From assembly GCF_900156265.1 (NCBI RefSeq), contig NZ_FTNE01000028.1:1-33480 (forward strand): 33,480 nucleotides of DNA. Reading direction: 5' to 3'. Shown here piece by piece: positions 7,560-15,529 of this stretch (its first letter is position 1; every line of letters starts with the position of its first letter). The notes under the pieces were generated by a model. It had not been told where the DNA came from. It did not search any database and saw only the letters and a list, made by a program, of their open reading frames with translations. A program made the position numbers and the translations under genes. Source of the stretch: Acidiphilium rubrum (GTDB lineage: Bacteria > Pseudomonadota > Alphaproteobacteria > Acetobacterales > Acetobacteraceae).

Positions 7560-7595
7560 TGCACCACGGCGCAGCATCACGATCACACCCTGTTA

Positions 7596-7610
7596 TACCG
7601 CAGTGCGGTA
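7596..7610. promoter_or_regulatory. 15-nt palindrome upstream of isocitrate dehydrogenase
   Basis: TACCGCA, G, TGCGGTA: 7-bp arms around a single base, 58 nt before the icd start. The shape and TACCG/CGGTA ends suit a TetR- or similar dimer operator. No regulator gene is adjacent. Confidence 0.45.
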
Positions 7611-7667
7611 GCGCATCCGCCCGGTGCGGCGTATAGGACGCGCATCGAACCAAACAGGGGATCACCG

Positions 7668-9131
7668 ATGAACAACACTCATCCCACCATCACCAAAACC
7701 CGCGTCACCGCCATGCCGGGGGACGGCATCGGCCCTGAAGTGTTCGACGCGACCCGCCGCATTTTCGAGGCCGCCAACGCCCCGATCGAGTGGGAAATCG
7801 CCGAAGCCGGCGCCGAGGCTTTCAAAAAAAATATTCCCTCCGGCGCCCCGCGCGAAACCCTCGACAGCATCGCCCGCAACGGCCTTGCGCTCAAAGGCCC
7901 GCTGGAAACCCCGGTCGGCTACGGCGCCAAATCCGCCAATGTCACGTTACGAAAACATTTCGAACTCTACGCCAACATCCGCCCGGTCCGTGAACTCCCC
8001 GGCATCAAGACGCCCTTCACCGGCCGGGGCATCGACATGGTGATCGTCCGCGAAAACGTCGAAGACGTCTACGCCGGCATCGAACATATGCAGACGCCCG
8101 ATGTCGCCCAATGCCTCAAACTCATGACCCGCCCGGGCTGCGAGCGCATCATCCGCGCCGCCTTCGGCCTCGCCCTCGCGGAAGACCGCAAAAAACTCAC
8201 CTGCGCCACCAAGGCCAACATCATGAAACTCACCGAGGGCATGATGAAGCGCGTCTTCGAGCAGGTCGGCCCGGAATACCCCAGCATCGCGCAGGACCAC
8301 ATCATCATCGACAATTGCGCCCACCAGCTGGTCATCGCCCCTGAGCAATTCGACGTGATCGTCACCTCGAACATGAACGGCGACATCATTTCCGACCTCG
8401 CGGCCGGCCTGGTCGGCGGCCTCGGCATCGCCCCCTCGGCCAACCTGGGCGACCACGCCGCCATTTTCGAAGCGGTCCACGGCTCCGCCCCGCAGATCGC
8501 CGGCAAGGGTCTCGCCAACCCCACCGCGCTGCTCTCCGCCGCCATCATGATGCTGCGCCACATCGGCGCCTTCGAGACCGCCGCCACCATCGAACAGGCG
8601 CTGTTCATCACTCTGGCCGAAGGCGAAAACCTCACCGGCGATCTCTCGCCGCGCGGCCACGGCGTCGGCACCGATAAATTCGTGGGGCAGATCATCGATA
8701 ATCTCGGCCGCAGCAGCAACCTGGCCTCACGCGAATATCGCCCGCTGCACCTGACGCCCTGGCCCAACCTCACCGCCCATACCGAACCGAAGAGCCGGGA
8801 ACTGATCGGCGTCGATGTCTTCATCGAAAGCGATCTTTCCGCCGCCGACCTCGGCGATTCACTGACCAAGATCGCCGAAGGCAGCGCGCTGCGCCTCGAT
8901 TCGATTTCCAACCGCGGCGTCCAGGTCTGGCCCTCGACCGGCGGACAGACCTTTCTGGTCGATCATTTCGACTGCCGTTTCATGCTGCTCACCCCCGCCG
9001 AAGGCAACGTGCCGCAAGGCATCGCCGACCTGGTCGGCAAGATCGGCCAGAACCACGCGTGGATGCATGTGGAAAAACTTCAGCGCTTCGACGGCAAGGA
9101 CGCCTTCGAACGTCCCCAGGGCGAGGGCTGA
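7668..9131 (+). CDS. icd: Isocitrate dehydrogenase, Thermus-type with C-terminal extension
   Basis: It oxidatively decarboxylates isocitrate to 2-oxoglutarate in the TCA cycle. The first about 335 residues are a classic isocitrate/isopropylmalate dehydrogenase fold: MPGDGIGPEV near the N-terminus, the substrate loop KSANVTLRKHFELYANIRPV, IVRENVEDVYAG, the catalytic ATKANIMKLTEG, and the Asp-bearing TSNMNGDIISDLAAGLVGGLG. The remaining about 140 residues form an extra domain, so the total of 487 fits the Thermus thermophilus type rather than the E. coli type (about 416). Cofactor preference (NAD or NADP) cannot be fixed by eye. ATG 7668 has AGGGG 8-9 nt upstream. The gene is monocistronic by spacing. 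Confidence 0.93.
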   Translation: MNNTHPTITKTRVTAMPGDGIGPEVFDATRRIFEAANAPIEWEIAEAGAEAFKKNIPSGAPRETLDSIARNGLALKGPLETPVGYGAKSANVTLRKHFELYANIRPVRELPGIKTPFTGRGIDMVIVRENVEDVYAGIEHMQTPDVAQCLKLMTRPGCERIIRAAFGLALAEDRKKLTCATKANIMKLTEGMMKRVFEQVGPEYPSIAQDHIIIDNCAHQLVIAPEQFDVIVTSNMNGDIISDLAAGLVGGLGIAPSANLGDHAAIFEAVHGSAPQIAGKGLANPTALLSAAIMMLRHIGAFETAATIEQALFITLAEGENLTGDLSPRGHGVGTDKFVGQIIDNLGRSSNLASREYRPLHLTPWPNLTAHTEPKSRELIGVDVFIESDLSAADLGDSLTKIAEGSALRLDSISNRGVQVWPSTGGQTFLVDHFDCRFMLLTPAEGNVPQGIADLVGKIGQNHAWMHVEKLQRFDGKDAFERPQGEG

Positions 9132-9140
9132 GGATTGCAG

Positions 9141-9168
9141 TTGATTACAGAAATTGATTGTAATCAAT
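9141..9168. promoter_or_regulatory. Nested inverted repeats in the AT-rich gap after icd
   Basis: TTGATTAC (9141-9148) pairs with GTAATCAA (9160-9167). Overlapping it, ATTGATT-GT-AATCAAT (9153-9168) is a second near-perfect palindrome. The DNA here is unusually AT-rich. It may be an operator for the small gene at 9365 or a terminator-like structure for icd, but there is no T-run. Confidence 0.4.
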
Positions 9169-9229
9169 AAATATTGGTCAAAACCCCATAAATATTTGTA
9201 ACCGCTACGCTGCTTGTTTCCGCCAGGAT

Positions 9230-9241
9230 TAAGTCGACTTA
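9230..9241. promoter_or_regulatory. Perfect 12-nt palindrome upstream of the His-rich mini-protein
   Basis: TAAGTCGACTTA is fully self-complementary and lies 124 nt before the start of the gene at 9365, in the only promoter region that gene has. It is a possible dimer binding site. Confidence 0.35.
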
Positions 9242-9364
9242 TGACGGTGCAGGCGATGATCCGGGATGAATACTGTCCCATCCTTTCATCGCCTGCCGCC
9301 ACCCGGGGCGCTCTTGTCCGGTTTCACCGCCATCAGGCGGACACCATCAATAAGGAGACCAGTC

Positions 9365-9568
9365 ATGGCCGATACCACCCACAACGCCGCCGCAAAATCG
9401 CACGAAGACGCCGCCAAGGCCCATCACATGGCTGCCGAACACGAAAAGAAGGGCGACAATAAGACATCGCTCGAGCATTCGCAGAAGGCGCATGGCCTCG
9501 CGGAAACCGCGCTGAAGCACTCGACCGAGGCGCACCAGACCTCGGCGAAACACGCCAAAGCGGCCTGA
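9365..9568 (+). CDS. Small His/Ala/Lys-rich hypothetical protein
   Basis: The 67-residue product has ten histidines (6, 13, 20, 21, 26, 38, 43, 52, 57, 63), many Ala, Lys and Glu, no Cys and no aromatic residues. It reads as one or two amphipathic, soluble helices built from loose AAxxH and KAHxxAE repeats. AAGGAG at about 9351-9356 with good spacing to ATG 9365 argues it is translated. Similar short His/Ala-rich proteins occur in other proteobacteria, as far as I recall without known function. Metal buffering, acid protection or a stress-disorder role are guesses. The long AT-rich upstream region with palindromes suggests regulated expression. A strong hairpin follows. Confidence 0.7.
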   Translation: MADTTHNAAAKSHEDAAKAHHMAAEHEKKGDNKTSLEHSQKAHGLAETALKHSTEAHQTSAKHAKAA

Positions 9569-9577
9569 TTCCGGCCC

Positions 9578-9607
9578 GATCCGCCCCGGCTCGATCCGGG
9601 GCGGATC
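9578..9607. terminator. Bidirectional hairpin between convergent genes
   Basis: GATCCGCCCCGG (9578-9589), loop CTCGAT, CCGGGGCGGATC (9596-9607): a perfect 12-bp GC-rich stem filling the gap between the 9365 gene and the convergent DUF2177 gene. Confidence 0.75.
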
Positions 9608-9610
9608 ACC

Positions 9611-10030
9611 CTATGTGAAAATACGCTGCCTGGTGAACCGCCGGGTGACCATCCACCCGACCATCGATGAAACGCCGCACACCACCGCACCCCACGCCAT
9701 GTCGATCAGCGTGAGCTCCAACGTCCAGTGCTGCAAGGTCGCATCATTGGTCAGATCATAGAGACCATAGGTAAATATCCCGAACAGCGCGCCATACCCC
9801 AGCGCGCTGGAAGCATGCCCGCTGGCCTGCGCCCGAGGCATCACGAAGACCATCAGCCCCAGCACTTCGAGCAGATACACCGCAAGTGCCGGCACCGGTT
9901 TGAACCCGGCCAGCAGAATATCACCGAGCGTCGCCCGATAGATCGGCGTGCTGGTCAAACTCAGCCAGATCGCATCCATCACCAGAAATGCGATCAAGGT
10001 CGCGCAATAAAGTCCAATCCGTCCACGCAT
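9611..10030 (-). CDS. DUF2177-family integral membrane protein
   Basis: The 139-residue product has four predicted membrane segments: IGLYCATLIAFLVMDAIWLS, the ALAVYLLEVLGLMVFVM region, ALGYGALFGIFTYGLYDL and a C-terminal WGAVVCGVSSMVGWMV. The conserved wording MDAIWL, YGLYDLTNDATL and TLIDMAWG is that of DUF2177. Function is unknown. I start at ATG 10030 (MRGRIGLY), preceded on the minus strand by AGGAA; the longer frame to 10084 adds a polar non-conserved leader. It faces the amidase gene divergently and converges on the His-rich gene. Confidence 0.85.
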   Translation of the reverse strand: MRGRIGLYCATLIAFLVMDAIWLSLTSTPIYRATLGDILLAGFKPVPALAVYLLEVLGLMVFVMPRAQASGHASSALGYGALFGIFTYGLYDLTNDATLQHWTLELTLIDMAWGAVVCGVSSMVGWMVTRRFTRQRIFT

Positions 10031-10243
10031 GGCATATCCAGTTCCTGTTGACCCTCGATATGAGTCGACCGTGGGTGAGCGCAAGCGAAATCATCCCGGC
10101 GCGATGCCGACAATCACGCCGTAAACGATATATCGATCAACTCCCCGTTAATCTCAATGTTTTAACGTGCGTTGCTGACAAATAGGTGGCAGTCCACCCT
10201 GGAAGCGAGACTTGTGCCGCCGCGCGGCGGACGGAGGGTTCCC

Positions 10244-11086
10244 ATGCGTTTTTCACGCCGTTTTCTGCTCGATGCCGGGGTCAAGGCCACGATCAGCCTG
10301 CCCTTGTGGATGCAGTCCGCACTCGCGCGGGCGGCCGGTCGCGATCGGGCGAGTCTGATCACGCCAGCGGCCTATCGCGAGGCCACCAGAAATCGCCTCG
10401 TCGTGATCGATCCGGGCCACGGCGGACACGATCCCGGCTGCATCGGCAACGGCGATCTGTTCGAAAAGAACATCGCCCTGTCGGCCGCCTGGGATCTGCG
10501 CCATGCCTTGCAGCGCGGTGGCTACGAGGTGGTCATGACCAGGGCGCGGGACATCTTCATTCCGTTGCAAACCCGCGTCGATATCGCGGAAAAACACAAG
10601 GCCGCCCTGTTCCTATCGATGCACGCCAACTCGGTGGCCCCCAACACCACGGTGCGCGGCGCCAGCGTCTATACGTTTTCCGACAAGGCGTCGGACCGGC
10701 TCGCCGCCACCATCGCAAGTTCGGAAAACAGTGTCGAACGCATATCCAACCCGACGTTCCGTGGTGTCTCGCCCCAGGTCGGCAAAATCCTGTTCAGCCT
10801 GATGGCGCACAGCACGAAAATCGAATCGCTGTTGTTGCAACAAAAAATGGTCGGGTCCCTGGCCCGCGAAGTCACCATGCTGCAAAATCCGGCCCGGCAC
10901 GCGACCTTCGCGGTCCTGCAATCCTCCGCCATCCCGAGCGTGCTGGTCGAAACCGCCTTCCTGTCGAACCCGCAGGATGAGGCGGCGCTGCGGACCAATG
11001 CGTTCCGCGAGCGCATCGCGGGCTCGATGAAGGCGGCGGTCGATGCCTGGTTCCTCGCCAAACAGCACGCCGTCGCCAATCTCTGA
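10244..11086 (+). CDS. N-acetylmuramoyl-L-alanine amidase (Amidase_3, AmiC-like) with Tat-type signal
   Basis: This zinc amidase cleaves the bond between MurNAc and the stem peptide, typically to split daughter-cell septal peptidoglycan. The 280-residue product starts with FSRRFLLDAG, a twin-Arg signal pattern, consistent with Tat export as for E. coli AmiA/AmiC. Zinc ligands are visible in DPGHGGHDPG, LFEKNIAL and LSMHANS, and the catalytic Glu in VLVETAFLSNPQDE. There is no AMIN domain before the catalytic domain, so septal targeting must differ from AmiC. ATG 10244 has GGAGGG just upstream; the in-frame TTG at 10172 is rejected. The HiPIP gene follows 9 nt after the stop, in the same frame. 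Confidence 0.92.
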   Translation: MRFSRRFLLDAGVKATISLPLWMQSALARAAGRDRASLITPAAYREATRNRLVVIDPGHGGHDPGCIGNGDLFEKNIALSAAWDLRHALQRGGYEVVMTRARDIFIPLQTRVDIAEKHKAALFLSMHANSVAPNTTVRGASVYTFSDKASDRLAATIASSENSVERISNPTFRGVSPQVGKILFSLMAHSTKIESLLLQQKMVGSLAREVTMLQNPARHATFAVLQSSAIPSVLVETAFLSNPQDEAALRTNAFRERIAGSMKAAVDAWFLAKQHAVANL

Positions 11087-11095
11087 ATCTGTGCC

Positions 11096-11353
11096 GTGCC
11101 CAAGCGCCGCCGCGTCACACTCGGTCTCGGTGGTTTCGTCTGGCTCGCCTCGACGCGCGCGCTGCTGGCCGACACGCTCGAATCACCCAAGGCCGCCGGC
11201 TACACCGACCAGCACGGCACCGATGGCGATGTCTGCGCGACCTGCCAGTTCTTCCGGCCCGACCACGCCGCACCTGCACGCGCCGGGCGCTGCCAACTGG
11301 TCGCCGGACCGATCATGCCGACCGGCCATTGTTATTTTTACGCCCGCCGGTGA
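11096..11353 (+). CDS. High-potential iron-sulfur protein (HiPIP)
   Basis: HiPIPs are small periplasmic electron carriers with one [4Fe-4S](3+/2+) cluster. The 85-residue product has four Cys at 47, 50, 66 and 79 (C-x2-C-x15-C-x12-C), matching the family spacing, within VCATCQFF, GRCQLV and GHCYFY. The N-terminus MPKRRRVTLGLGGFVWLAST with ALLA near residue 25 is an export signal, plausibly Tat because of the Arg cluster, which fits folded cofactor export. The start is GTG 11096 with no clear Shine-Dalgarno, so it probably relies on coupling to the amidase gene, whose stop is 9 nt upstream. In iron- or thiosulfate-using acidophiles HiPIPs can feed terminal oxidases; the partner here is unknown. 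Confidence 0.88.
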   Translation: MPKRRRVTLGLGGFVWLASTRALLADTLESPKAAGYTDQHGTDGDVCATCQFFRPDHAAPARAGRCQLVAGPIMPTGHCYFYARR

Positions 11354-11361
11354 ACCACTGT

Positions 11362-11393
11362 CCATGCCAGGGGCCTGAACACCCCCGGCATGG
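11362..11393. terminator. Hairpin between convergent HiPIP and hpf
   Basis: CCATGCCAGGGG (11362-11373) pairs with CCCCCGGCATGG (11382-11393) apart from one A-C mismatch, loop CCTGAACA. It ends both transcription units. Confidence 0.7.
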
Positions 11394-11402
11394 CCCCCAT
11401 GG

Positions 11403-12017
11403 CTACCCGGCCGTGGAACTGTCGATCCAGCCGATATTGCCATCACTGCGCCGATAAACCACGTTGAGGGCGCGATTGGCCGAGTTACGGAACATCAACA
11501 CCGGCTGATCCGCCAAATCCATCCGCATCACCGCCTCGCTGACCGACAGGAAGGCGATCTCGGTCAGCGCCTCGGCGACCACCGCCGCGTGCGGGCCGGT
11601 GTCCGGTCCGGTGGCCAGATCATGGGCCGCACCGTTCGGGGCCGGCGCGTCCTCGCGCTCGTAGACCTCCTGCAACACATATTGGCGCGCCGCCTCCGGC
11701 CGTTCGCGCCCGGCGATCTCGCGGGCGTGCTCGTTCACCCGACGGCGGTAGCGGCGCAGTCGTTTCGCGATATGCTCGGCGGCATCGTCGAACGCGGCAT
11801 GGGCATCGGCCGCTTCGCCTTCGCCGCGCAGGGTGAGGCCGCGGGCGGCGTGCACGTTGATGTCGCAGGTGAAAAAACTGCGGGCGCGACTGAACGTGAC
11901 GTTCGCTTCGAGCGCATGATCGAAATATTTCGTGGAAATAACGTCCAGATGGTTGGCCACATGAACGCGCAGCGCATCGGACAGATCGACTTGTTTGCCG
12001 GAGACCGTGATTTGCAT
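11403..12017 (-). CDS. hpf: Ribosome hibernation promoting factor, long form
   Basis: Long HPF dimerises 70S ribosomes into inactive 100S particles in stationary phase. The 204-residue length fits the long form. Residues 1-100 are the S30AE domain (MQITVSGKQVDLSDALRVHV, ANVTFSRARSFFTCDINVHA, HAAFDDAAEHIAKRLRRYRRR). After a variable linker, residues about 145-204 are the C-terminal dimerisation domain (FLSVSEAVMRMDLADQPVLM, FRNSANRALNVVYRRSDGNI). It lies 52 nt downstream of rpoN on the same strand, a linkage common in proteobacteria, and probably shares its transcript. Confidence 0.95.
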   Translation of the reverse strand: MQITVSGKQVDLSDALRVHVANHLDVISTKYFDHALEANVTFSRARSFFTCDINVHAARGLTLRGEGEAADAHAAFDDAAEHIAKRLRRYRRRVNEHAREIAGRERPEAARQYVLQEVYEREDAPAPNGAAHDLATGPDTGPHAAVVAEALTEIAFLSVSEAVMRMDLADQPVLMFRNSANRALNVVYRRSDGNIGWIDSSTAG

Positions 12018-12069
12018 CGCCAGGATCCTTGTTGTTAGCGCGTGTTGCCCGCTCTCGATCGTGCCGGGC

Positions 12070-13551
12070 TCAGGGTTCGGCCGAAAGCCCCTTGTCCCGC
12101 TTGCGCTGCGCCGAGCCGGGAATGCGCATCGCCTCGCGGTATTTGGCCACAGTTCGGCGCGCGATGTCTATGCCTTCCTTTTGTAACAATTTGGCCAGAG
12201 CATCGTCAGACAGGACAACGTTGGCCGGTTCGGCCTCGATGAGGGCGGCAATCCGGTGACGCACCGCCTCCGCGCTGTGGCTTTCGCCGTTCGCGCCCGA
12301 AAGTGCAGTGGTGAAAAAGAATTTCATCTCGAAAATGCCGCGTGGCGTCGCGATCACTTTGTTGGAAGTCACGCGGCTGACCGTGCTCTCGTGGATCTCG
12401 AGCGCGGCGGCGACTTCGCGCAGGGTGAGCGGCTTGAGAAAGCCGATGCCGAGGCGAAAAAAACCTTCCTGGTGCTGCACGATCTCGCCGGCCACCCGCA
12501 AAATCGTATCGGCGCGCGATTCCAGGGCACGGATCAGCCAATTGGCGCTCTGAATCCGGTCCGACAGGAATTGCCTGGTCTCACGGGAGGCCTTCGCCGC
12601 CATGCGCGCATGAAAGCCGCGCCGGATCAGCACGCGCGGCATGGTTTCCGGGTTGAGTTCCAGCATGTAGTCGCCGTCCGGACCCGGGCGCATCAGCACG
12701 TCGGGGATCAGCGGCGTGATCGGGCCGGCATCGAACCCGGCGCCGGGCTTGGGGTTCAGGCGCTTGAGTTCGGCAATCATATCGCGCAGATCTTCGGCAT
12801 CGACGCCGCACAGCTCCATCAGGCTGCGATGATCGCGTTTAGCCAAGAGTTCGAGGTTGGCGACCAGTGCCGCCATCGCCGGGTCGAGCCGGTTGCGCTC
12901 GGCAAGCTGCACCGCAAGGCATTCGGCCAGATCGCGGGCAAAAATGCCGGTCGGGTCGAACCGCAGCATGGTCTGGCGCACAGCTTCCAGCGCTTCGAGC
13001 GCAACACCCAGGGCGGTGGCGATCGCTTCCGGTGGATCGACCAGCCGACCCGAGGGATCGAGCGCCATCAGCAGGGCGGATGCGATCCGGCGCTGCGCCA
13101 GATCGGGGAAGGCAAGCCTGATCTGCTGTTCGAGGTGCTCGCGCAGATCGGGCGGCCGATCGGCGATCTGGCCGATCCAATCGTCATCCTCGAAGCCCAT
13201 GCCGCCGTCGCGGCTACCATCGGAGCCGGTGCCCGCGTCGTAGACGTTCGAGAAATCGGTATCGAGCGGCGCCTGAACGCCGGTAGCGTCCGCATCGATC
13301 GTCCGGGCATCGCCGAGCGGGGCGGGTGGTGCGGGATCGGGTGCGTTGGCATTATCGGGCAGACCGGCGGCCTGCGGTGCGGGTAGTTCTGCATCGTCGC
13401 GCTCGATCAGCGGGTTTTTCAGCAATTCATCCTCGATGAATTGATTGACCTCGGTATTGGTGAACTGCAGCAACTGGATGGCCTGCCGCAGTTGCGGAGT
13501 CATGACCAGCGATTGCGTCTGCCTTAGATCGAGCCGTGGTCCCAATGACAT
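12070..13551 (-). CDS. rpoN: RNA polymerase sigma-54 factor
   Basis: Sigma-54 directs RNA polymerase to -24/-12 promoters and needs AAA+ activators. The 493-residue product starts with MSLGPRLDLRQTQSLVMTPQ and LRQAIQLLQFTN, the activator-interacting region I, followed by an acidic region II with Asp/Pro/Ala content. The core-binding domain comes next, then the HTH region (ALEIHESTVSRVTSNK, TPRGIFEMKFFFT). The RpoN box ARRTVAKYREAMRIP lies near the C-terminus. ATG 13551 encodes the conserved MSLGPRLDL start. No PTS-Ntr or yhbH-lptB genes are seen upstream; the Tad operon precedes it on the same strand with a 97-bp gap. Confidence 0.97.
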   Translation of the reverse strand: MSLGPRLDLRQTQSLVMTPQLRQAIQLLQFTNTEVNQFIEDELLKNPLIERDDAELPAPQAAGLPDNANAPDPAPPAPLGDARTIDADATGVQAPLDTDFSNVYDAGTGSDGSRDGGMGFEDDDWIGQIADRPPDLREHLEQQIRLAFPDLAQRRIASALLMALDPSGRLVDPPEAIATALGVALEALEAVRQTMLRFDPTGIFARDLAECLAVQLAERNRLDPAMAALVANLELLAKRDHRSLMELCGVDAEDLRDMIAELKRLNPKPGAGFDAGPITPLIPDVLMRPGPDGDYMLELNPETMPRVLIRRGFHARMAAKASRETRQFLSDRIQSANWLIRALESRADTILRVAGEIVQHQEGFFRLGIGFLKPLTLREVAAALEIHESTVSRVTSNKVIATPRGIFEMKFFFTTALSGANGESHSAEAVRHRIAALIEAEPANVVLSDDALAKLLQKEGIDIARRTVAKYREAMRIPGSAQRKRDKGLSAEP

Positions 13552-13648
13552 GCATGGATCATACCAACATCCGTAACCCTTTGGAATATCGCGACGGTGC
13601 CCGATGGTGTGATTTTTGCATGAGCGTCGCGCCGGTGCAGGCGTAGGA

Positions 13649-14566
13649 TCAGAATGCCGCCATCACTTTCAGGATCGCCGGGCCGCCGACGACGAGAAAC
13701 ACGCAGGGCAGGATGAAAATGATCATCGGCAAGGTCAGGAGCACCGGCAGGCGAGCGGCCCGTTCCTCGAACCGGGTCAGCTGCTCCTGACGCAGTTCGG
13801 CCGAGAGCGTCCGCAGCGCCTGGGTCAGCGGCGTGCCGTATTGGATCGTCTGGATCAGTGTCGAGCCCAGTCGTTTGAGACTGTCGAGACCCGTTCGAGT
13901 GCCAAGGGCGGTCAGCGCGTCGCGCACCTGATTGCCGATCCGCATCTCGTTCGAGGTGATGGTCAGTTCCTGGGCGACCGCGGGGTGGGTTTCGCGAATT
14001 TCATTGGCGACGCGGGCCAACCCCGGCTCCAGGCTAAGGCCGGCATCGGCGCAGATCACCATCAGATCGAGCGCATCGGCGAGTCCCGCTTCGACCCGCT
14101 TGACGAAGCGTTTGCGCCTTTGCTGGATGATCATGTCCGGCCCCAGCAGCCCGACGATCGCGGCACCGCCGATCAGCCCGATTTGCAAAATCTCGCTGAG
14201 ATGGACAAGATGGAGCGAGGCGAAACCGATCGCCGGCAATCCGATGAACATCAGTAGTTTCGCGCCGACGAACAGGCCTAGCGCGCCCTGATCCCTGATC
14301 CCGGCCATGCGTAGCGTATGGCGTAGGTCCGCAAGAGTTTTCGGGCTCAGCAAACCGCTGCGCGCTACGGCGAACCCGAGCCCGACGATGATCCGGATAT
14401 GCACCGGCTGGCGGTCTGCCTCGGTCTCGGCGGCGACCGACAAGCCGCCGGCGCGCGCGATGCGCCTTGCCAGTTTTTCCTCTTGGATCACCAGTTTCAG
14501 CATCAGCATGGCAATCGCGGCGATCAGCAGAAAAAAGGCCGGGACGCCGACATAGAGCAGTGCCAT
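13649..14566 (-). CDS. tadC: Tad pilus inner-membrane platform protein TadC
   Basis: TadC is a type II secretion F-domain protein forming, with TadB, the inner-membrane platform of the Flp/Tad pilus. The 305-residue product has an N-terminal membrane helix, a cytosolic basic part, a central pair of helices (FVGAKLLMFIGLPAIG, IGLIGGAAIVGLLGP), the F domain with LDLMVICADAGLSLEPGLAR and IQTIQYGTPLTQALRTLS, and a C-terminal helix (LLTLPMIIFILPCVFLVVGG). It is the last gene of the operon, 6 nt after tadB. Confidence 0.92.
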   Translation of the reverse strand: MALLYVGVPAFFLLIAAIAMLMLKLVIQEEKLARRIARAGGLSVAAETEADRQPVHIRIIVGLGFAVARSGLLSPKTLADLRHTLRMAGIRDQGALGLFVGAKLLMFIGLPAIGFASLHLVHLSEILQIGLIGGAAIVGLLGPDMIIQQRRKRFVKRVEAGLADALDLMVICADAGLSLEPGLARVANEIRETHPAVAQELTITSNEMRIGNQVRDALTALGTRTGLDSLKRLGSTLIQTIQYGTPLTQALRTLSAELRQEQLTRFEERAARLPVLLTLPMIIFILPCVFLVVGGPAILKVMAAF

Positions 14567-14572
14567 GAGCAG

Positions 14573-15529
14573 TCAGCTCAGACTGCGCCGGATGATCGAG
14601 CGCATGGTCAGCGTCCCCATCACCAGCATGCAGACGGCCCCCCCGAAGATGACGTGGCCTTTCTGGGTTGTGAATAGAACATTCAGATATTTTGGCTGTA
14701 TCAACTCGATGCCGAGTCCCGCGACAATCGGGATCGCACCAAGGATCAGCGCGCTGGTGCGCGCCTCCGCCGCCATGGCATAACCGCGCGCCTTCATCGC
14801 CACGCGCTTGCGGATGACATCCGAAAGGGTCTCGAGGGTCTGGGCCAGGCCACCGCCGGCGCGGGCCTGTAAACTCAGTGCGGTAGCGAAAAACCCATAT
14901 TCGGCCAGCCGCGAACGCTCCGCGAGGCTGCGCAGCGCCTGATCGAGCGGCGTGCCGATCGCGACCTGATCCGCGATGCGCGTAAATTCGGCACCGGTGG
15001 GTTTGGGCATGTCCCGCCCGATAATCCGCAACGCCTCCTGCACCGGAATGCCGACCCGGACGCAGCGCACGATGGTCGCCAGCGTATCGGGGAATTGGTT
15101 GAGCAGTGCTGAGGACCGTTTGGCGTGGATGGTACCGAACACCGAACGGGCGATCACAATGCTCATGAGGGGCCACATCAGCAGTCCGATGCTGCCCACC
15201 ACCATGGTGATCAGCATGACGACGACACGCGCCGCCCCAATGCTGACCAGCAGAATGACCCACCATGGTGCTGGATAATCCGGTGCGCGCAGCAGATCGA
15301 TGCCGAACACCTGGAGCAGTTTGGCGAGCGGCGCCAAGAACCGAGCGAAGGGATTGATCGCCTTGGGTTTTTCCTCGGTCTCGACGATGACGAGGCCGTT
15401 GGTCACCCGATCGAGCCGCCCGGCGAGGCGGCGTTGTGCGCGGTCGGCCTGCCAGACGTTCAATCCGACCAGAACCAGCCCTGCCGTCATGATCAAGCTG
15501 ACTGCGAGCAACAGCGGCAGATGACTCAT
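14573..15529 (-). CDS. tadB: Tad pilus inner-membrane platform protein TadB
   Basis: The paired T2SS-F protein of the Tad machine. The 318-residue product has an N-terminal membrane helix (LPLLLAVSLIMTAGLVLVGL), two middle helices around IGAARVVVMLITMVVGSIGL, the F domain with TIVRCVRVGIPVQEALRIIG and TPLDQALRSLAERSRLAEYG, and C-terminal helices (ALILGAIPIVAGLGIELI). Its ATG overlaps the TGA of tadA by 4 nt, so translation is coupled. Confidence 0.92.
   Translation of the reverse strand: MSHLPLLLAVSLIMTAGLVLVGLNVWQADRAQRRLAGRLDRVTNGLVIVETEEKPKAINPFARFLAPLAKLLQVFGIDLLRAPDYPAPWWVILLVSIGAARVVVMLITMVVGSIGLLMWPLMSIVIARSVFGTIHAKRSSALLNQFPDTLATIVRCVRVGIPVQEALRIIGRDMPKPTGAEFTRIADQVAIGTPLDQALRSLAERSRLAEYGFFATALSLQARAGGGLAQTLETLSDVIRKRVAMKARGYAMAAEARTSALILGAIPIVAGLGIELIQPKYLNVLFTTQKGHVIFGGAVCMLVMGTLTMRSIIRRSLS

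Noticed and set aside
12256-13386. A 376-codon plus-strand open frame opposite rpoN
   Set aside because: Shadow of rpoN; no motif and no ribosome-binding site.
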